In this document: in pieces, positions 15,926 through 23,869 of the stretch
How the letters are laid out: each line of letters opens with the position of its first letter
Numbering within the stretch: position 1 is the stretch's first letter
DNA from: Streptomyces hayashii
Lineage (GTDB): Bacteria; Actinomycetota; Actinomycetes; Streptomycetales; Streptomycetaceae
Assembly (NCBI RefSeq): GCF_024539815.1
Contig: NZ_JAHHIU010000014.1
Coordinates: 1-48,847 of the forward strand
Direction of reading: 5' to 3'
Length of the DNA: 48,847 nucleotides
Made by a program: the position numbers and the translations under genes
The notes under the pieces: model-generated
Seen by the model: only the letters and a program-made list of their open reading frames with translations
What the model was told of the DNA's origin: nothing
Database searches by the model: none

Positions 15926-15966
15926 CTAGAACCCAAGCACAGGGGGGGCGCCCTCCGTGCTGTACG

Positions 15967-15986
15967 GGCTCCGGCACTGCGGAGCC
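15967..15986 (-). terminator. Terminator downstream of pyk
   Basis: A 7-bp stem GGCTCCG / CGGAGCC with a 6-nt loop stands 6 bp beyond the pyk stop, between pyk and the IS element. A second imperfect hairpin (15935-15960, AGCAC...GTGCT) is adjacent. Confidence 0.55.
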
Positions 15987-15992
15987 GCCCGC

Positions 15993-17423
15993 TCAGTCGC
16001 GGGAGCCGCCGCCGAGGTGGTGGACGCGGAGCATGTTGGTGGTGCCGGGGACGCCGGGGGGCGAGCCGGCGGTGATGATGACGATCTCGCCCGGGCTGAA
16101 CCGGTTGATCTTGGCGATCTCCTGGTCCACCATGTCGACCATCTCGTCGGTGGTGTTCACGAACGGCACGATGTGCGACTCGACGCCCCAGCTGAGCGCC
16201 AGCTGGTTGCGGGTGCCCTCGTCGGTGGTGAAGGCGATGATCGGCTGGGACGCGCGGTAGCGCGAGAGCCGGCGGGCGGTGTCGCCGGACTGGGTGAACG
16301 CCACCAGGCCGCGGCCGCCGAGGAAGTCGGAGATCTCGCACGCGGCGCGCGCGATCGAACCGCCCTGCGTGCGCGGCTTCTTGCCCGGCACCAGCGGCTG
16401 CAGGCCCTTGCTGAGCAGCTCCTGCTCGGCCGCGGTGACGATCTTCGACATCGTCTTCACGGTCTCGATCGGGTAGGCGCCCACGCTCGACTCGGCGGAC
16501 AGCATGACCGCGTCCGCGCCGTCCAGGATCGCGTTGGCCACGTCGGAGGCCTCGGCGCGGGTCGGACGGGAGTTGGTGATCATCGACTCCATCATCTGGG
16601 TCGCGACGATCACCGGCTTGGCGTTGCGGCGGCACAGCTCGATGAGGCGCTTCTGCACCATGGGGACCCGCTCCAGCGGGTACTCGACGGCCAGGTCGCC
16701 ACGCGCGACCATGACACCGTCGAACGCCATCACGACGTCCTCCATGTTCTCCACCGCCTGCGGCTTCTCCACCTTGGCGATGACGGGGACCCGGCGGCCC
16801 TCCTCGTCCATGACCCGGTGGACGTCGGCGACGTCCTTGGCGTCCCGGACGAAGGACAGTGCGACCAGGTCGGCGCCCATACGCAGCGCGAACCGCAGGT
16901 CCTCGATGTCCTTCTCGCTGAGCGCGGGCACGTTGACGGCCGTGCCGGGCAGGTTGATGCCCTTGTGGTCGGAGATGACACCGCCCTCGATGACGATCGT
17001 CCGCACCCGCGGGCCCTCGACGTCCAGGACCTTCAGCTCGACGTTGCCGTCGTTGATGAGGACCTGGTCGCCGCGCGAGACGTCGCCCGGCAGACCCTTG
17101 TACGTCGTGCCGCAGATCGTCTTGTCGCCGGGGACGTCGTCGGTGGTGATGGTGAACTCGTCACCGCGCACCAGCTCGACGGGGCCCTCGGCGAAGGTCT
17201 CAAGACGGATCTTGGGGCCCTGGAGGTCGGCGAGGACGCCGATGGCCCGGCCGGTCTCCTTGGCGGCGGCCCGGACCCGGTCGTAGCGACCCTGGTGTTC
17301 GGCGTGCGAGCCGTGGCTGAAGTTGAAGCGGGCCACGTTCATGCCGGCTTCGATCAGCGACACGAGCATTTCGTGGGAGTCGACCGCGGGGCCGAGAGTA
17401 CAGACGATTTTCGAACGGCGCAT
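15993..17423 (-). CDS. pyk: Pyruvate kinase
   Basis: A 476-residue glycolytic enzyme making pyruvate and ATP from phosphoenolpyruvate and ADP. N-terminal MRRSKIVCTLGPAVDS, the substrate-binding NFSHG at about residue 40, LADLQGPKIR, the active-site VARGDLAVEYPLE, TQMMESMI and the C-terminal allosteric domain with FTQSGDTARRLSRYR are all in order. Length is standard. Streptomyces carry two pyruvate kinases; this one, beside ackA-pta and divergent pfkA, corresponds by position to S. coelicolor Pyk2 (from memory). No classical ribosome site precedes the ATG except AGGA inside TAGGAT at 17430-17435, which is also a good -10, so the gene may be leaderless. Confidence 0.97.
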   Translation of the reverse strand: MRRSKIVCTLGPAVDSHEMLVSLIEAGMNVARFNFSHGSHAEHQGRYDRVRAAAKETGRAIGVLADLQGPKIRLETFAEGPVELVRGDEFTITTDDVPGDKTICGTTYKGLPGDVSRGDQVLINDGNVELKVLDVEGPRVRTIVIEGGVISDHKGINLPGTAVNVPALSEKDIEDLRFALRMGADLVALSFVRDAKDVADVHRVMDEEGRRVPVIAKVEKPQAVENMEDVVMAFDGVMVARGDLAVEYPLERVPMVQKRLIELCRRNAKPVIVATQMMESMITNSRPTRAEASDVANAILDGADAVMLSAESSVGAYPIETVKTMSKIVTAAEQELLSKGLQPLVPGKKPRTQGGSIARAACEISDFLGGRGLVAFTQSGDTARRLSRYRASQPIIAFTTDEGTRNQLALSWGVESHIVPFVNTTDEMVDMVDQEIAKINRFSPGEIVIITAGSPPGVPGTTNMLRVHHLGGGSRD

Positions 17424-17429
17424 GGGGCG

Positions 17430-17463
17430 ATCCTATCGGTTTGTTTCGCCGCGGAATATTCCG
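17430..17463 (-). promoter_or_regulatory. pyk upstream region: -10 hexamer and 12-bp palindrome
   Basis: On the minus strand a perfect -10 TAGGAT (17430-17435) lies 6 nt before the pyk ATG; the -35 region is a poor match. Immediately upstream is the perfect palindrome CGGAATATTCCG (17452-17463), preceded by two CTTCCGCC copies. The palindrome sits where a -35-proximal operator would lie. The TAGGAT could instead be read as an AGGA ribosome site on a longer transcript. Confidence 0.45.
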
Positions 17464-17512
17464 TCTGGCGGAAGATACAAACGGGCGGAAGCGTGCTCAG
17501 TTGTTTTCCTGC

Positions 17513-18724
17513 TCAGTTTGTGTTTTTCACCAGTGCGTAGGTCTGTGTGGCGATCTCCAGTTCCTCGTCCGTCGGCACCACGGCGACCGCCACCCGGGCG
17601 CCCGCCGGGGAGATCAGCCGCGGCTCGTCGGCGCGCACGGCGTTCAGCCCGTCGTCCACCGCCAGGCCCAGGGAGTCCAGCCCGGCGACCGCCGCCGCCC
17701 GCACCGGCGCCGCGTTCTCCCCGACCCCGGCGGTGAACGCGACCGCGTCCACCCGCCCGAGTACGGCGTAATAAGCGCCGATGTACTTCTTCAACCGGTG
17801 AATGTAGATGTCGAACGCGAGCTTCGCCTGCTCGTCGCCCTCGTCGATCCGGCGTCGGATCTCCCGCATGTCGTTGTCGCCGCACAGCCCGATGAGACCG
17901 CTCTTCTTGTTGAGAAGAGCATCGATTTCGTCGATGGACATTCCGCCAACGCGCGCCAAATGGAAGATGACGGCCGGGTCGGCATCCCCGGAACGCGTAC
18001 CCATCACGAGCCCTTCCAGAGGCGTCAGCCCCATCGAGGTGTCCACGCACCGGCCCTTCTGCACGGCCGACGCCGACGCCCCGTTGCCGAGGTGCAGCAC
18101 GATGACGTTCACCTCTTCGGGGGTCTTGCCCAGCAGCTTCGCCGTCGCCCGGGAGACGTACGCGTGCGAGGTCCCGTGGAAGCCGTAGCGGCGCACCCGG
18201 TGCGCGTCGGCGGTCTCGACGTCGATCGCGTAGCGCGCGGCCGCCTCCGGCATCGTCGTGTGGAAGGCGGTGTCGAAGACGGCGACCTGGGGCAGGTCGG
18301 GGCGCAGGGCCGTCGCCGTGCGGATGCCGGTGAGGTTGGCCGGGTTGTGCAGCGGGGCGACCGGGATCAGCCGCTCGATCTCGGCGAGGACGGCGTCGTC
18401 GATCACGGTCGGCCGGGTGAAGTGCTTGCCGCCGTGCACCACGCGGTGCCCGACGGCGGCCAGTTCGGGGGAGTCCAGGCCGAGACCGTCCTTCGCCAGC
18501 TCCTCGGCCACGGCCTTCAGGGCGGCGTCGTGGTCGGCGATCGGCTCGCTCCGCTCGCGACTCCCGCCGCCGGTGGCGAGCGGCGTGTGCTTCAGCCGGG
18601 AGGACTGCTCGCCGATGCGCTCGACGAGCCCGCCGGCCAGCCGGCTGCTGTCCCGCATGTCGAGCAGCTGGTACTTCAGCGACGAGGAGCCGGAGTTGAG
18701 GACGAGGACGCGGGTCGCGCTCAC
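17513..18724 (-). CDS. ackA: Acetate kinase
   Basis: A 403-residue enzyme interconverting acetyl phosphate and acetate with ADP/ATP. Motifs in order: VLNSGSSSLKYQLL (phosphate loop), GHRVVHGG, HNPANL, FDTAFHTTMP with the catalytic Asp, YGFHGTSHAYV and HLGNGAS. Length typical. The GTG at 18724 overlaps the pta stop by four bases (GTGA), so translation is coupled and the proteins are made in step. With pta it forms the acetyl-CoA to acetate pathway. The frame remains open upstream through pta in another frame, which is an artefact of composition. Confidence 0.97.
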   Translation of the reverse strand: MSATRVLVLNSGSSSLKYQLLDMRDSSRLAGGLVERIGEQSSRLKHTPLATGGGSRERSEPIADHDAALKAVAEELAKDGLGLDSPELAAVGHRVVHGGKHFTRPTVIDDAVLAEIERLIPVAPLHNPANLTGIRTATALRPDLPQVAVFDTAFHTTMPEAAARYAIDVETADAHRVRRYGFHGTSHAYVSRATAKLLGKTPEEVNVIVLHLGNGASASAVQKGRCVDTSMGLTPLEGLVMGTRSGDADPAVIFHLARVGGMSIDEIDALLNKKSGLIGLCGDNDMREIRRRIDEGDEQAKLAFDIYIHRLKKYIGAYYAVLGRVDAVAFTAGVGENAAPVRAAAVAGLDSLGLAVDDGLNAVRADEPRLISPAGARVAVAVVPTDEELEIATQTYALVKNTN

Positions 18725-20835
18725 AGTTCGGTCGCCTTCTCGCTGGAGGTCTGGATCTGGGCCTGGGCCGGGCTCTGGGCCTGGATCGCCGTGATGGCGA
18801 CGGTGTTGACGATGTCCTGGACGAGAGCGCCCCGGGACAGGTCGTTCACCGGCTTGCGCAGCCCCTGGAGCACCGGCCCGACCGCGATCGCACCGGCCGA
18901 CCGCTGCACGGCCTTGTAGGTGTTGTTGCCCGTGTTGAGGTCCGGGAAGATCAACACGCTTGCCTGACCGGCGACTTCGGAGCCCGGCAGCTTGGTCGCG
19001 GCGACGGTCGGCTCGACGGCGGCGTCGTACTGGATGGGCCCCTCGATCTTCAGATCGGGCCGCCGCGCCCGCACCAGCTCCGTCGCCTCGCGCACCTTGT
19101 CGACGTCCGCGCCCGAGCCGGACGTGCCCGTGGAGTACGACAGCATCGCGATCCGCGGCTCCACGCCGAACCGGGCCGCGGTCGTGGCCGACTGGACCGC
19201 GATGTCGGCGAGCTGCTCGGCGTCCGGGTCGGGGTTGACCGCGCAGTCGCCGTAGACGAGGACCTTGTCGGCCAGGCACATGAAGAACACCGACGAGACG
19301 ATGTCGGCGTCCGGCTTGGTCTTGATGATCTCGAAGGCGGGCCGGATGGTGGCGGCCGTGGAGTGCACGGACCCGGATACCATGCCGTCGGCCAGCCCCT
19401 CCTGGACCATGAGCGTGCCGAAGTAGTTCACGTCGGACACGACGTCGTAGGCCAGCTCCACGCTGACGCCCTTGTGGGCCCGCAGAGCGGCGTACTTCTC
19501 CGCGAAGGCGTCGCGCAGCTCGCTGGTCGCGGGGTCGATCAGCGCGCAGTCCCCGAGGTCTATGCCCAGGTCTGCGGCCTTCTTGCGGATCTGGTCGACC
19601 GGCCCGAGCAGCGTGAGGTCGCACACGCCACGGCGCAGCAGCACCTCGGCCGCGTGCAGGACGCGCTCCTCGGTCCCCTCGGGGAGCACCACGCGGCGCT
19701 TGTCGGAGCGGGCCTGTTCGAGGAGCTTGTGCTCGAACATCATCGGCGTGACGCGGTCGGTGCTGGGCGCGGAGACCCGCTTGAGCAGCTCGACCGTGTC
19801 GACGTGCCGCTCGAACAGGCCCAGCGCGGTCTCGGCCTTGCGCGGGGTGGCCGCGTTCAGCTTGCCCTCCAGGGAGAACAGCTGCTCAGCGGTGGGGAAG
19901 CTGTTGCCGGGCACCGACACGACCGGGGTGCCGGGGGCCAGGCGGGCGGCCAGGGTGAGGATCTCGTCGGTCGGGACCTCGCCCAGCGTCAGCAGCACAC
20001 CGGCGATAGGAGGGGTGCCGGCGCTGTGCGCGGCCAGCGTGCCGATCACCAGGTCGGCCCGGTCGCCGGGCGTGACCACCAGGCAGCCCGGCGTCAGGGC
20101 GCTGAGGAAGTTCGGCAGCATCGCCCCGCCGAAGACGAAGTCGAGGGCGTCGCGGGCCAGCCCGGAGTCGTCGCCCAGGAGCACCCGGGCGCCCAGGGCG
20201 TGACTGATCTGCGCGACGGTCGGCGCGGAGAGCGCGGGTTCGTCGGGCACGACATAGCAGGGCACGGGCAGCCGGGCGCCGAGACCGGCGGCGATCTCCT
20301 CCCGGTCCTCGGGGGCGACCCGGTTGGCCACCATGGCCAGCACGTCGCAGCCGAGGCCCTCGTACGCGCGGTAGGCGTTGCGGGTCTCGGCGAGCACCGA
20401 CTCCGCGGTCTGCTTGCGGCCGCCGACCACCGGGATCACGGACGCGCCGAACTCGTTGGCCAGGCGCGCGTTGAGCGCCAGTTCGTCGGGGAACTGCGTG
20501 TCGGCGTAGTCCGTGCCGAGGACGAGGACCATGTCGTAGGCGCGGGCGACCCGGTGGAACCGCTCGACCAGGGTGGAGACGAGTTCGTCCGCCCCCTGTT
20601 CGGCCTGGAGGGCGGACGCCTCGTGGTAGTCCATGCCGTAGACGGTGGCCGGATCCTGCGCCAGCCGGTAGCGGGCGCGCAGCAGCTCGAAGAGCCGGTC
20701 GGGCCCGTCGTGGACGAGAGGACGGAAGACGCCCACCCGGTCGACCTGCCGGGTCAGGAGTTCCATGACCCCCAGCTCGACGACCTGGCGGCCGTCGCCG
20801 CGGTCGATACCGGTCACGTACACGCTGCGGGTCAC
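18721..20835 (-). CDS. pta: Phosphate acetyltransferase (long, three-domain form)
   Basis: A 704-residue enzyme that converts acetyl-CoA and phosphate to acetyl phosphate. It is the long form: an N-terminal P-loop-like regulatory domain (VYVTGIDRGDGRQVVELG), a central DRTGG domain, and the C-terminal catalytic PTA domain from about residue 375 (MMFEHKLLEQARSDKRRVVLPEG, then SGSVHSTAATIRPAFEIIKT and LSYSTGTSGSG). The GTG at 20835 has GGAGAG at 7-nt spacing. Coupled to ackA by a GTGA overlap; its promoter appears to share a -35 region with pfkA. Confidence 0.96.
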   Translation of the reverse strand: MTRSVYVTGIDRGDGRQVVELGVMELLTRQVDRVGVFRPLVHDGPDRLFELLRARYRLAQDPATVYGMDYHEASALQAEQGADELVSTLVERFHRVARAYDMVLVLGTDYADTQFPDELALNARLANEFGASVIPVVGGRKQTAESVLAETRNAYRAYEGLGCDVLAMVANRVAPEDREEIAAGLGARLPVPCYVVPDEPALSAPTVAQISHALGARVLLGDDSGLARDALDFVFGGAMLPNFLSALTPGCLVVTPGDRADLVIGTLAAHSAGTPPIAGVLLTLGEVPTDEILTLAARLAPGTPVVSVPGNSFPTAEQLFSLEGKLNAATPRKAETALGLFERHVDTVELLKRVSAPSTDRVTPMMFEHKLLEQARSDKRRVVLPEGTEERVLHAAEVLLRRGVCDLTLLGPVDQIRKKAADLGIDLGDCALIDPATSELRDAFAEKYAALRAHKGVSVELAYDVVSDVNYFGTLMVQEGLADGMVSGSVHSTAATIRPAFEIIKTKPDADIVSSVFFMCLADKVLVYGDCAVNPDPDAEQLADIAVQSATTAARFGVEPRIAMLSYSTGTSGSGADVDKVREATELVRARRPDLKIEGPIQYDAAVEPTVAATKLPGSEVAGQASVLIFPDLNTGNNTYKAVQRSAGAIAVGPVLQGLRKPVNDLSRGALVQDIVNTVAITAIQAQSPAQAQIQTSSEKATEL

Positions 20836-20922
20836 GCGAGCTCTCCGTTTCGTTCCGGGGCAGTTCGTCGGCGCTCGGCCCGGGCGCTCGGCCCGGCGTC
20901 TCTCCGGCGCACAAAAATCGCC

Positions 20923-20985
20923 CACCTAGGTGAGCAGATCCCTCTTGACAATACCCCCGGCCGTGGTTAAGGCGCCCGTCAAGAG
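20923..20985. promoter_or_regulatory. Overlapping divergent promoters of pta-ackA and pfkA
   Basis: Toward pfkA: -35 TTGACA (20945-20950), 17-bp spacer, -10 TAAGGC (20968-20973). Toward pta on the minus strand: -35 TTGTCA (20946-20951), 17-bp spacer, -10 TAGGTG (20923-20928). The two -35 elements are the same seven bases, TTGACAA. The pta -10 lies in a perfect palindrome CACCTAGGTG (20923-20932). A perfect 8-bp inverted repeat CTCTTGAC-N28-GTCAAGAG (20942-20949, 20978-20985) brackets the pfkA promoter with one arm on the shared -35. Promoter calls are by eye. Confidence 0.55.
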
Positions 20986-21058
20986 ACAGCCCGCTCGGCG
21001 GCGTGAAACAATCGAATCCGGCTCACCGGTAACGACAGCGAGCAGGAGACACAGCACG

Positions 21059-22084
21059 ATGCGCATCGGAGTTCTCACCGCAGGCGGCGACTGCCCCGGC
21101 CTGAACGCAGTGATCCGGTCGGTCGTGCACCGCGCCGTCGACAACTACGGCGACGAGGTCATCGGCTTCGAGGACGGATACGCGGGGCTGCTGGACGGCC
21201 GTTACCGGGGGCTCGACCTCAACGCGGTGAGCGGCATCCTGGCCCGCGGCGGCACCATCCTCGGCTCCTCACGGCTGGAGCGCGACCGGCTGCGCGAGGC
21301 CTGCGAGAGCGCCTCCGACATGATCCACGACTTCGGCATCGACGCCCTCATCCCGATCGGCGGCGAGGGCACGCTGACGGCGGCGCGCATGCTGTCCGAC
21401 GCCGGACTGCCGGTGGTCGGCGTCCCGAAGACGATCGACAACGACATCTCCTCCACCGACCGCACGTTCGGATTCGACACGGCGGTCGGCGTCGCCACGG
21501 AGGCGATGGACCGCCTCAAGACGACGGCGGAGTCCCACCAGCGGGTCATGGTCGTCGAGGTCATGGGCCGCCACGCGGGCTGGATCGCGCTGGAGAGCGG
21601 CATGGCGGCGGGCGCGCACGGCATCTGCCTGCCCGAGCGCCCCTTCGACCCCGCCGACCTGGTGAAGATGGTCGAGGAACGGTTCGCGCGCGGCAAGAAG
21701 TTCGCGGTGATCTGCGTCGCGGAGGGCGCGCACCCGGCGGACGGCACGATGGACTACAGCAAGGGCGCGATCGACCAGTTCGGCCACGAGCGCTTCCAGG
21801 GCATCGGCACGGCGCTGGCCTACGAGCTGGAGAGGCGGCTCGGCAAGGAGGCCCGTCCGGTCATCCTCGGCCACGTCCAGCGCGGCGGCGTCCCCACGGC
21901 CTACGACCGTGTCCTCGCCACCCGCTTCGGCTGGCATGCCGTGGAGGCGGCGCACCGCGGCCAGTTCGGGCGGATGACGGCGCTGCGCGGCACGGACGTC
22001 GTGATGGTGCCGCTGGCGGAAGCGGTGACCGAGCTCAAGACGGTGCCCAAGGACCGGATCGTGGAAGCGGAGTCGGTCTTCTAG
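21059..22084 (+). CDS. pfkA: 6-phosphofructokinase
   Basis: A 341-residue glycolytic phosphofructokinase. Signature blocks: TAGGDCPGLNAVIR near the N-terminus, GGEGTLTAARML, VPKTIDNDISSTDRTFGFDTA with the catalytic Asp, MGRHAGWIAL and LGHVQRGG. The combination of Gly in GGEGT with Lys in PKTIDND is that of the actinomycete ATP-dependent group related to PPi-enzymes, so ATP is the likely phosphoryl donor. AGGAG at 21044-21048 precedes the ATG at 21059; the frame is open further upstream but through promoter sequence. Divergent from pta-ackA, matching the S. coelicolor pfkA next to those genes. Confidence 0.96.
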   Translation: MRIGVLTAGGDCPGLNAVIRSVVHRAVDNYGDEVIGFEDGYAGLLDGRYRGLDLNAVSGILARGGTILGSSRLERDRLREACESASDMIHDFGIDALIPIGGEGTLTAARMLSDAGLPVVGVPKTIDNDISSTDRTFGFDTAVGVATEAMDRLKTTAESHQRVMVVEVMGRHAGWIALESGMAAGAHGICLPERPFDPADLVKMVEERFARGKKFAVICVAEGAHPADGTMDYSKGAIDQFGHERFQGIGTALAYELERRLGKEARPVILGHVQRGGVPTAYDRVLATRFGWHAVEAAHRGQFGRMTALRGTDVVMVPLAEAVTELKTVPKDRIVEAESVF

Positions 22085-22106
22085 AGCCGGGGGCCACGTT
22101 CCCGAC

Positions 22107-22152
22107 CCGCCCGGACGGCACAGGCAGCCCCGCCCGGACGGCACAGACAGCA
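22107..22152. repeat. Short 23-bp direct repeat after pfkA
   Basis: Two adjacent copies of about 23 bp containing CGCCCGGACGGCACAG (period 23) lie between the convergent pfkA and XRE-regulator genes. No stem-loop terminator is clear in this gap. Confidence 0.5.
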
Positions 22153-22173
22153 CCGGTGGCGCAGGCGGCGCAC

Positions 22174-22887
22174 CTAGGTCGTCCGCTTCCTCAGGCTCGT
22201 CCAGAAGATGTCGACGATCCGGTCGAGGAAGTCGTCTCCGGCGTCGCTCGCGTCCCCGGCCGCGCTGCCGCCGCCCCAGCTCAGCGTGGCGACCATCCGG
22301 CGCTGGTAGCCGCGGTGCAGCTCGTGGAGCGTCTCCACCAGGAGCCGCCGGTCCGACGGCACGATCCTGCCCACCGGTTTGACGTATGCCTGCCAGCGTG
22401 TGCGGGCCGCGACGCGCAGCAGGTCGGCGAGCTCGGCCTCGCGGCCGGTGACCGTGACCAGGTCCGGCAGCGAGAGGCCGAGCAGTTCGGCGAGGGCGCC
22501 GGACTGCCGGTCCGTGCCACGCCACTGCCCGCTCTCCTCCATGCGCGTGTACGCGGGGAACTCGTGGCCCACGGCCCGCGCGACGTCCTCGGGCGCCAGG
22601 CCCCGGGCGATGCGGTGTTCGCGCAGGGTGCGGGGACGTCCGATGAGCTCGGCCGGGGAGCACCACAACACGCCCGCGAGAGCGGTGAGTTCGGCATGGG
22701 CCGGGACGAGCGCCCCGCGCTCCCAGGCGTTCACCAGGTCGGAGGTGGCGTGCGACAGGGCGTAGGAGGCGCGCAGGCTCCGGGCGACGTGACCCGGGGT
22801 CATGCCCAGGGCGACGCGGAGTCTGCGGGCGGCGTGGGCGTTGAAGGGAGGACCGGGCTGACGGGTGTGCGCTGCGGGTCTGGACAC
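22174..22887 (-). CDS. Tandem helix-turn-helix XRE-type regulator
   Basis: A roughly 237-residue DNA-binding protein with two lambda-repressor-like helix-turn-helix regions: the first with LRVALGMTPGHVARSLRASY and VNAWERG, the second with LREHRIARGLAPEDVARAVG and YTRMEESG. Between and after them are LTALAGVLWCSPAELIG and LAELLGLSLPDLVTVTG, the closing helices of each unit. The C-terminal part is without recognisable domain. Start uncertain: GTG at 22887 is preferred over TTG at 22896 because neither has a good ribosome site. Convergent with pfkA; targets unknown. Confidence 0.82.
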   Translation of the reverse strand: MSRPAAHTRQPGPPFNAHAARRLRVALGMTPGHVARSLRASYALSHATSDLVNAWERGALVPAHAELTALAGVLWCSPAELIGRPRTLREHRIARGLAPEDVARAVGHEFPAYTRMEESGQWRGTDRQSGALAELLGLSLPDLVTVTGREAELADLLRVAARTRWQAYVKPVGRIVPSDRRLLVETLHELHRGYQRRMVATLSWGGGSAAGDASDAGDDFLDRIVDIFWTSLRKRTT

Positions 22888-23137
22888 GGGGGACAAGGTA
22901 GGGGGCCCCGGGTGCGGTGACTACGGGGTGTTCGGACACAGTCACCGGTCGTAGGAAGCTACGGGGGTGACGGGGGTGGCGGACGGGACGACGACACGAG
23001 CGGCCCGGGCGGCGTTCCGGGAGAGTCCGCGCTTCACGTCGTGCCCGACCGCCGGTGCGCGAGGACCACGGCAGTGGGCGTTGCCTTCGGGGCCCCTTAA
23101 GGTACTGCCTAGTCCACGGGGGGAGGGGGCGGTCGCG

Positions 23138-23683
23138 ATGGCCGAACGGGAGGTGCGGCCGGGGCAGTTGCTGCTCGCGGAGTACCAGAGCGTCAAGGAC
23201 GAGCAGAAGGCCCGGATCGGGTTCCGGGACAACCTGCTCTACGTGACCCTGGCGGTGGTGGCCGCGGTCATCGCCGCGGCGGCCCAGGCCGGGCAGACGG
23301 CGATGCTGCTCGCCCTGCCGCCGGTGTGCGTCGTGCTGGGCTGGACGTATCTGGTCAACGACGAGAAGATCTCGGCCGTCGGACGCTATGTGCGCCAGGA
23401 GCTGGGGCCCCGGCTCGCCGAACTGGCCGGCACCGAGGTGGCGTTCCGGTGGGAGACCTATCACCGCGGCGACGCCCGGCGGGTCTCCCGCAAGATCGTG
23501 CAGTGCGTGGTCGACCTGCTGGCCTTCTGCGTCGTCCCGCTGGCCGCGCTCGTCGTGTACTGGTGCGGCGGGCAGGTGACGGCGGGCCTGCTCGTGCTGT
23601 CCCTCGCCGAGGCCGGGGCCGTGGCCGGTCTGGGGGTCTTCGTCGTGCGGTACGCGGTGCCGTTCGGGGGCGGCGGCGCGTGA
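23138..23683 (+). CDS. Four-helix membrane protein of unknown function
   Basis: A 181-residue predicted inner-membrane protein. An N-terminal polar part (VRPGQLLLAEYQSVKDEQKARIGFRD) leads into two hydrophobic segments (LYVTLAVVAAVIAAAAQ and AMLLALPPVCVVLGWTYLV), a polar middle domain of about 50 residues containing the charged ELAGTEVAFRWETYHRGDARR, and a second pair (LLAFCVVPLAALVVYW and LAEAGAVAGLGVFVVRY). GGGAGGGGG precedes the ATG at 23138. I do not recognise the family with certainty; such proteins are common and uncharacterised in Streptomyces. Confidence 0.8.
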   Translation: MAEREVRPGQLLLAEYQSVKDEQKARIGFRDNLLYVTLAVVAAVIAAAAQAGQTAMLLALPPVCVVLGWTYLVNDEKISAVGRYVRQELGPRLAELAGTEVAFRWETYHRGDARRVSRKIVQCVVDLLAFCVVPLAALVVYWCGGQVTAGLLVLSLAEAGAVAGLGVFVVRYAVPFGGGGA

Positions 23684-23701
23684 GGACCACGGTCGCTCCC
23701 A

Positions 23702-23787
23702 GGCCGGGGAGGGGCACGGGACCGTGAGCGTCACGGGACGGCGGTATCGCGGGCCGGGGAGCGGCACGGCACGGTGAGCGTCACGGG
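23702..23787. repeat. 50-bp-period direct repeat carrying GTGAGCGTCAC dyads
   Basis: Two 36-bp copies (23702-23737 and 23752-23787), starting GGCCGGGGAG and ending GTGAGCGTCACGGG, match at 33 of 36 positions and are offset by exactly 50 bp. Each contains the inverted repeat GTGA-GCG-TCAC, extended to CCGTGA-GCG-TCACGG in the first. They lie in the gap between the convergent membrane-protein and response-regulator genes and could form terminators or protein-binding sites. Confidence 0.75.
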
Positions 23788-23869
23788 CCCGTGCGCCGCG
23801 AGGGCCGGGTTCGTGCCCGCGCCCGTCGGGACCCCGGCACCGTCGAGGCCCGTGCCGACGTCGGCCGGC

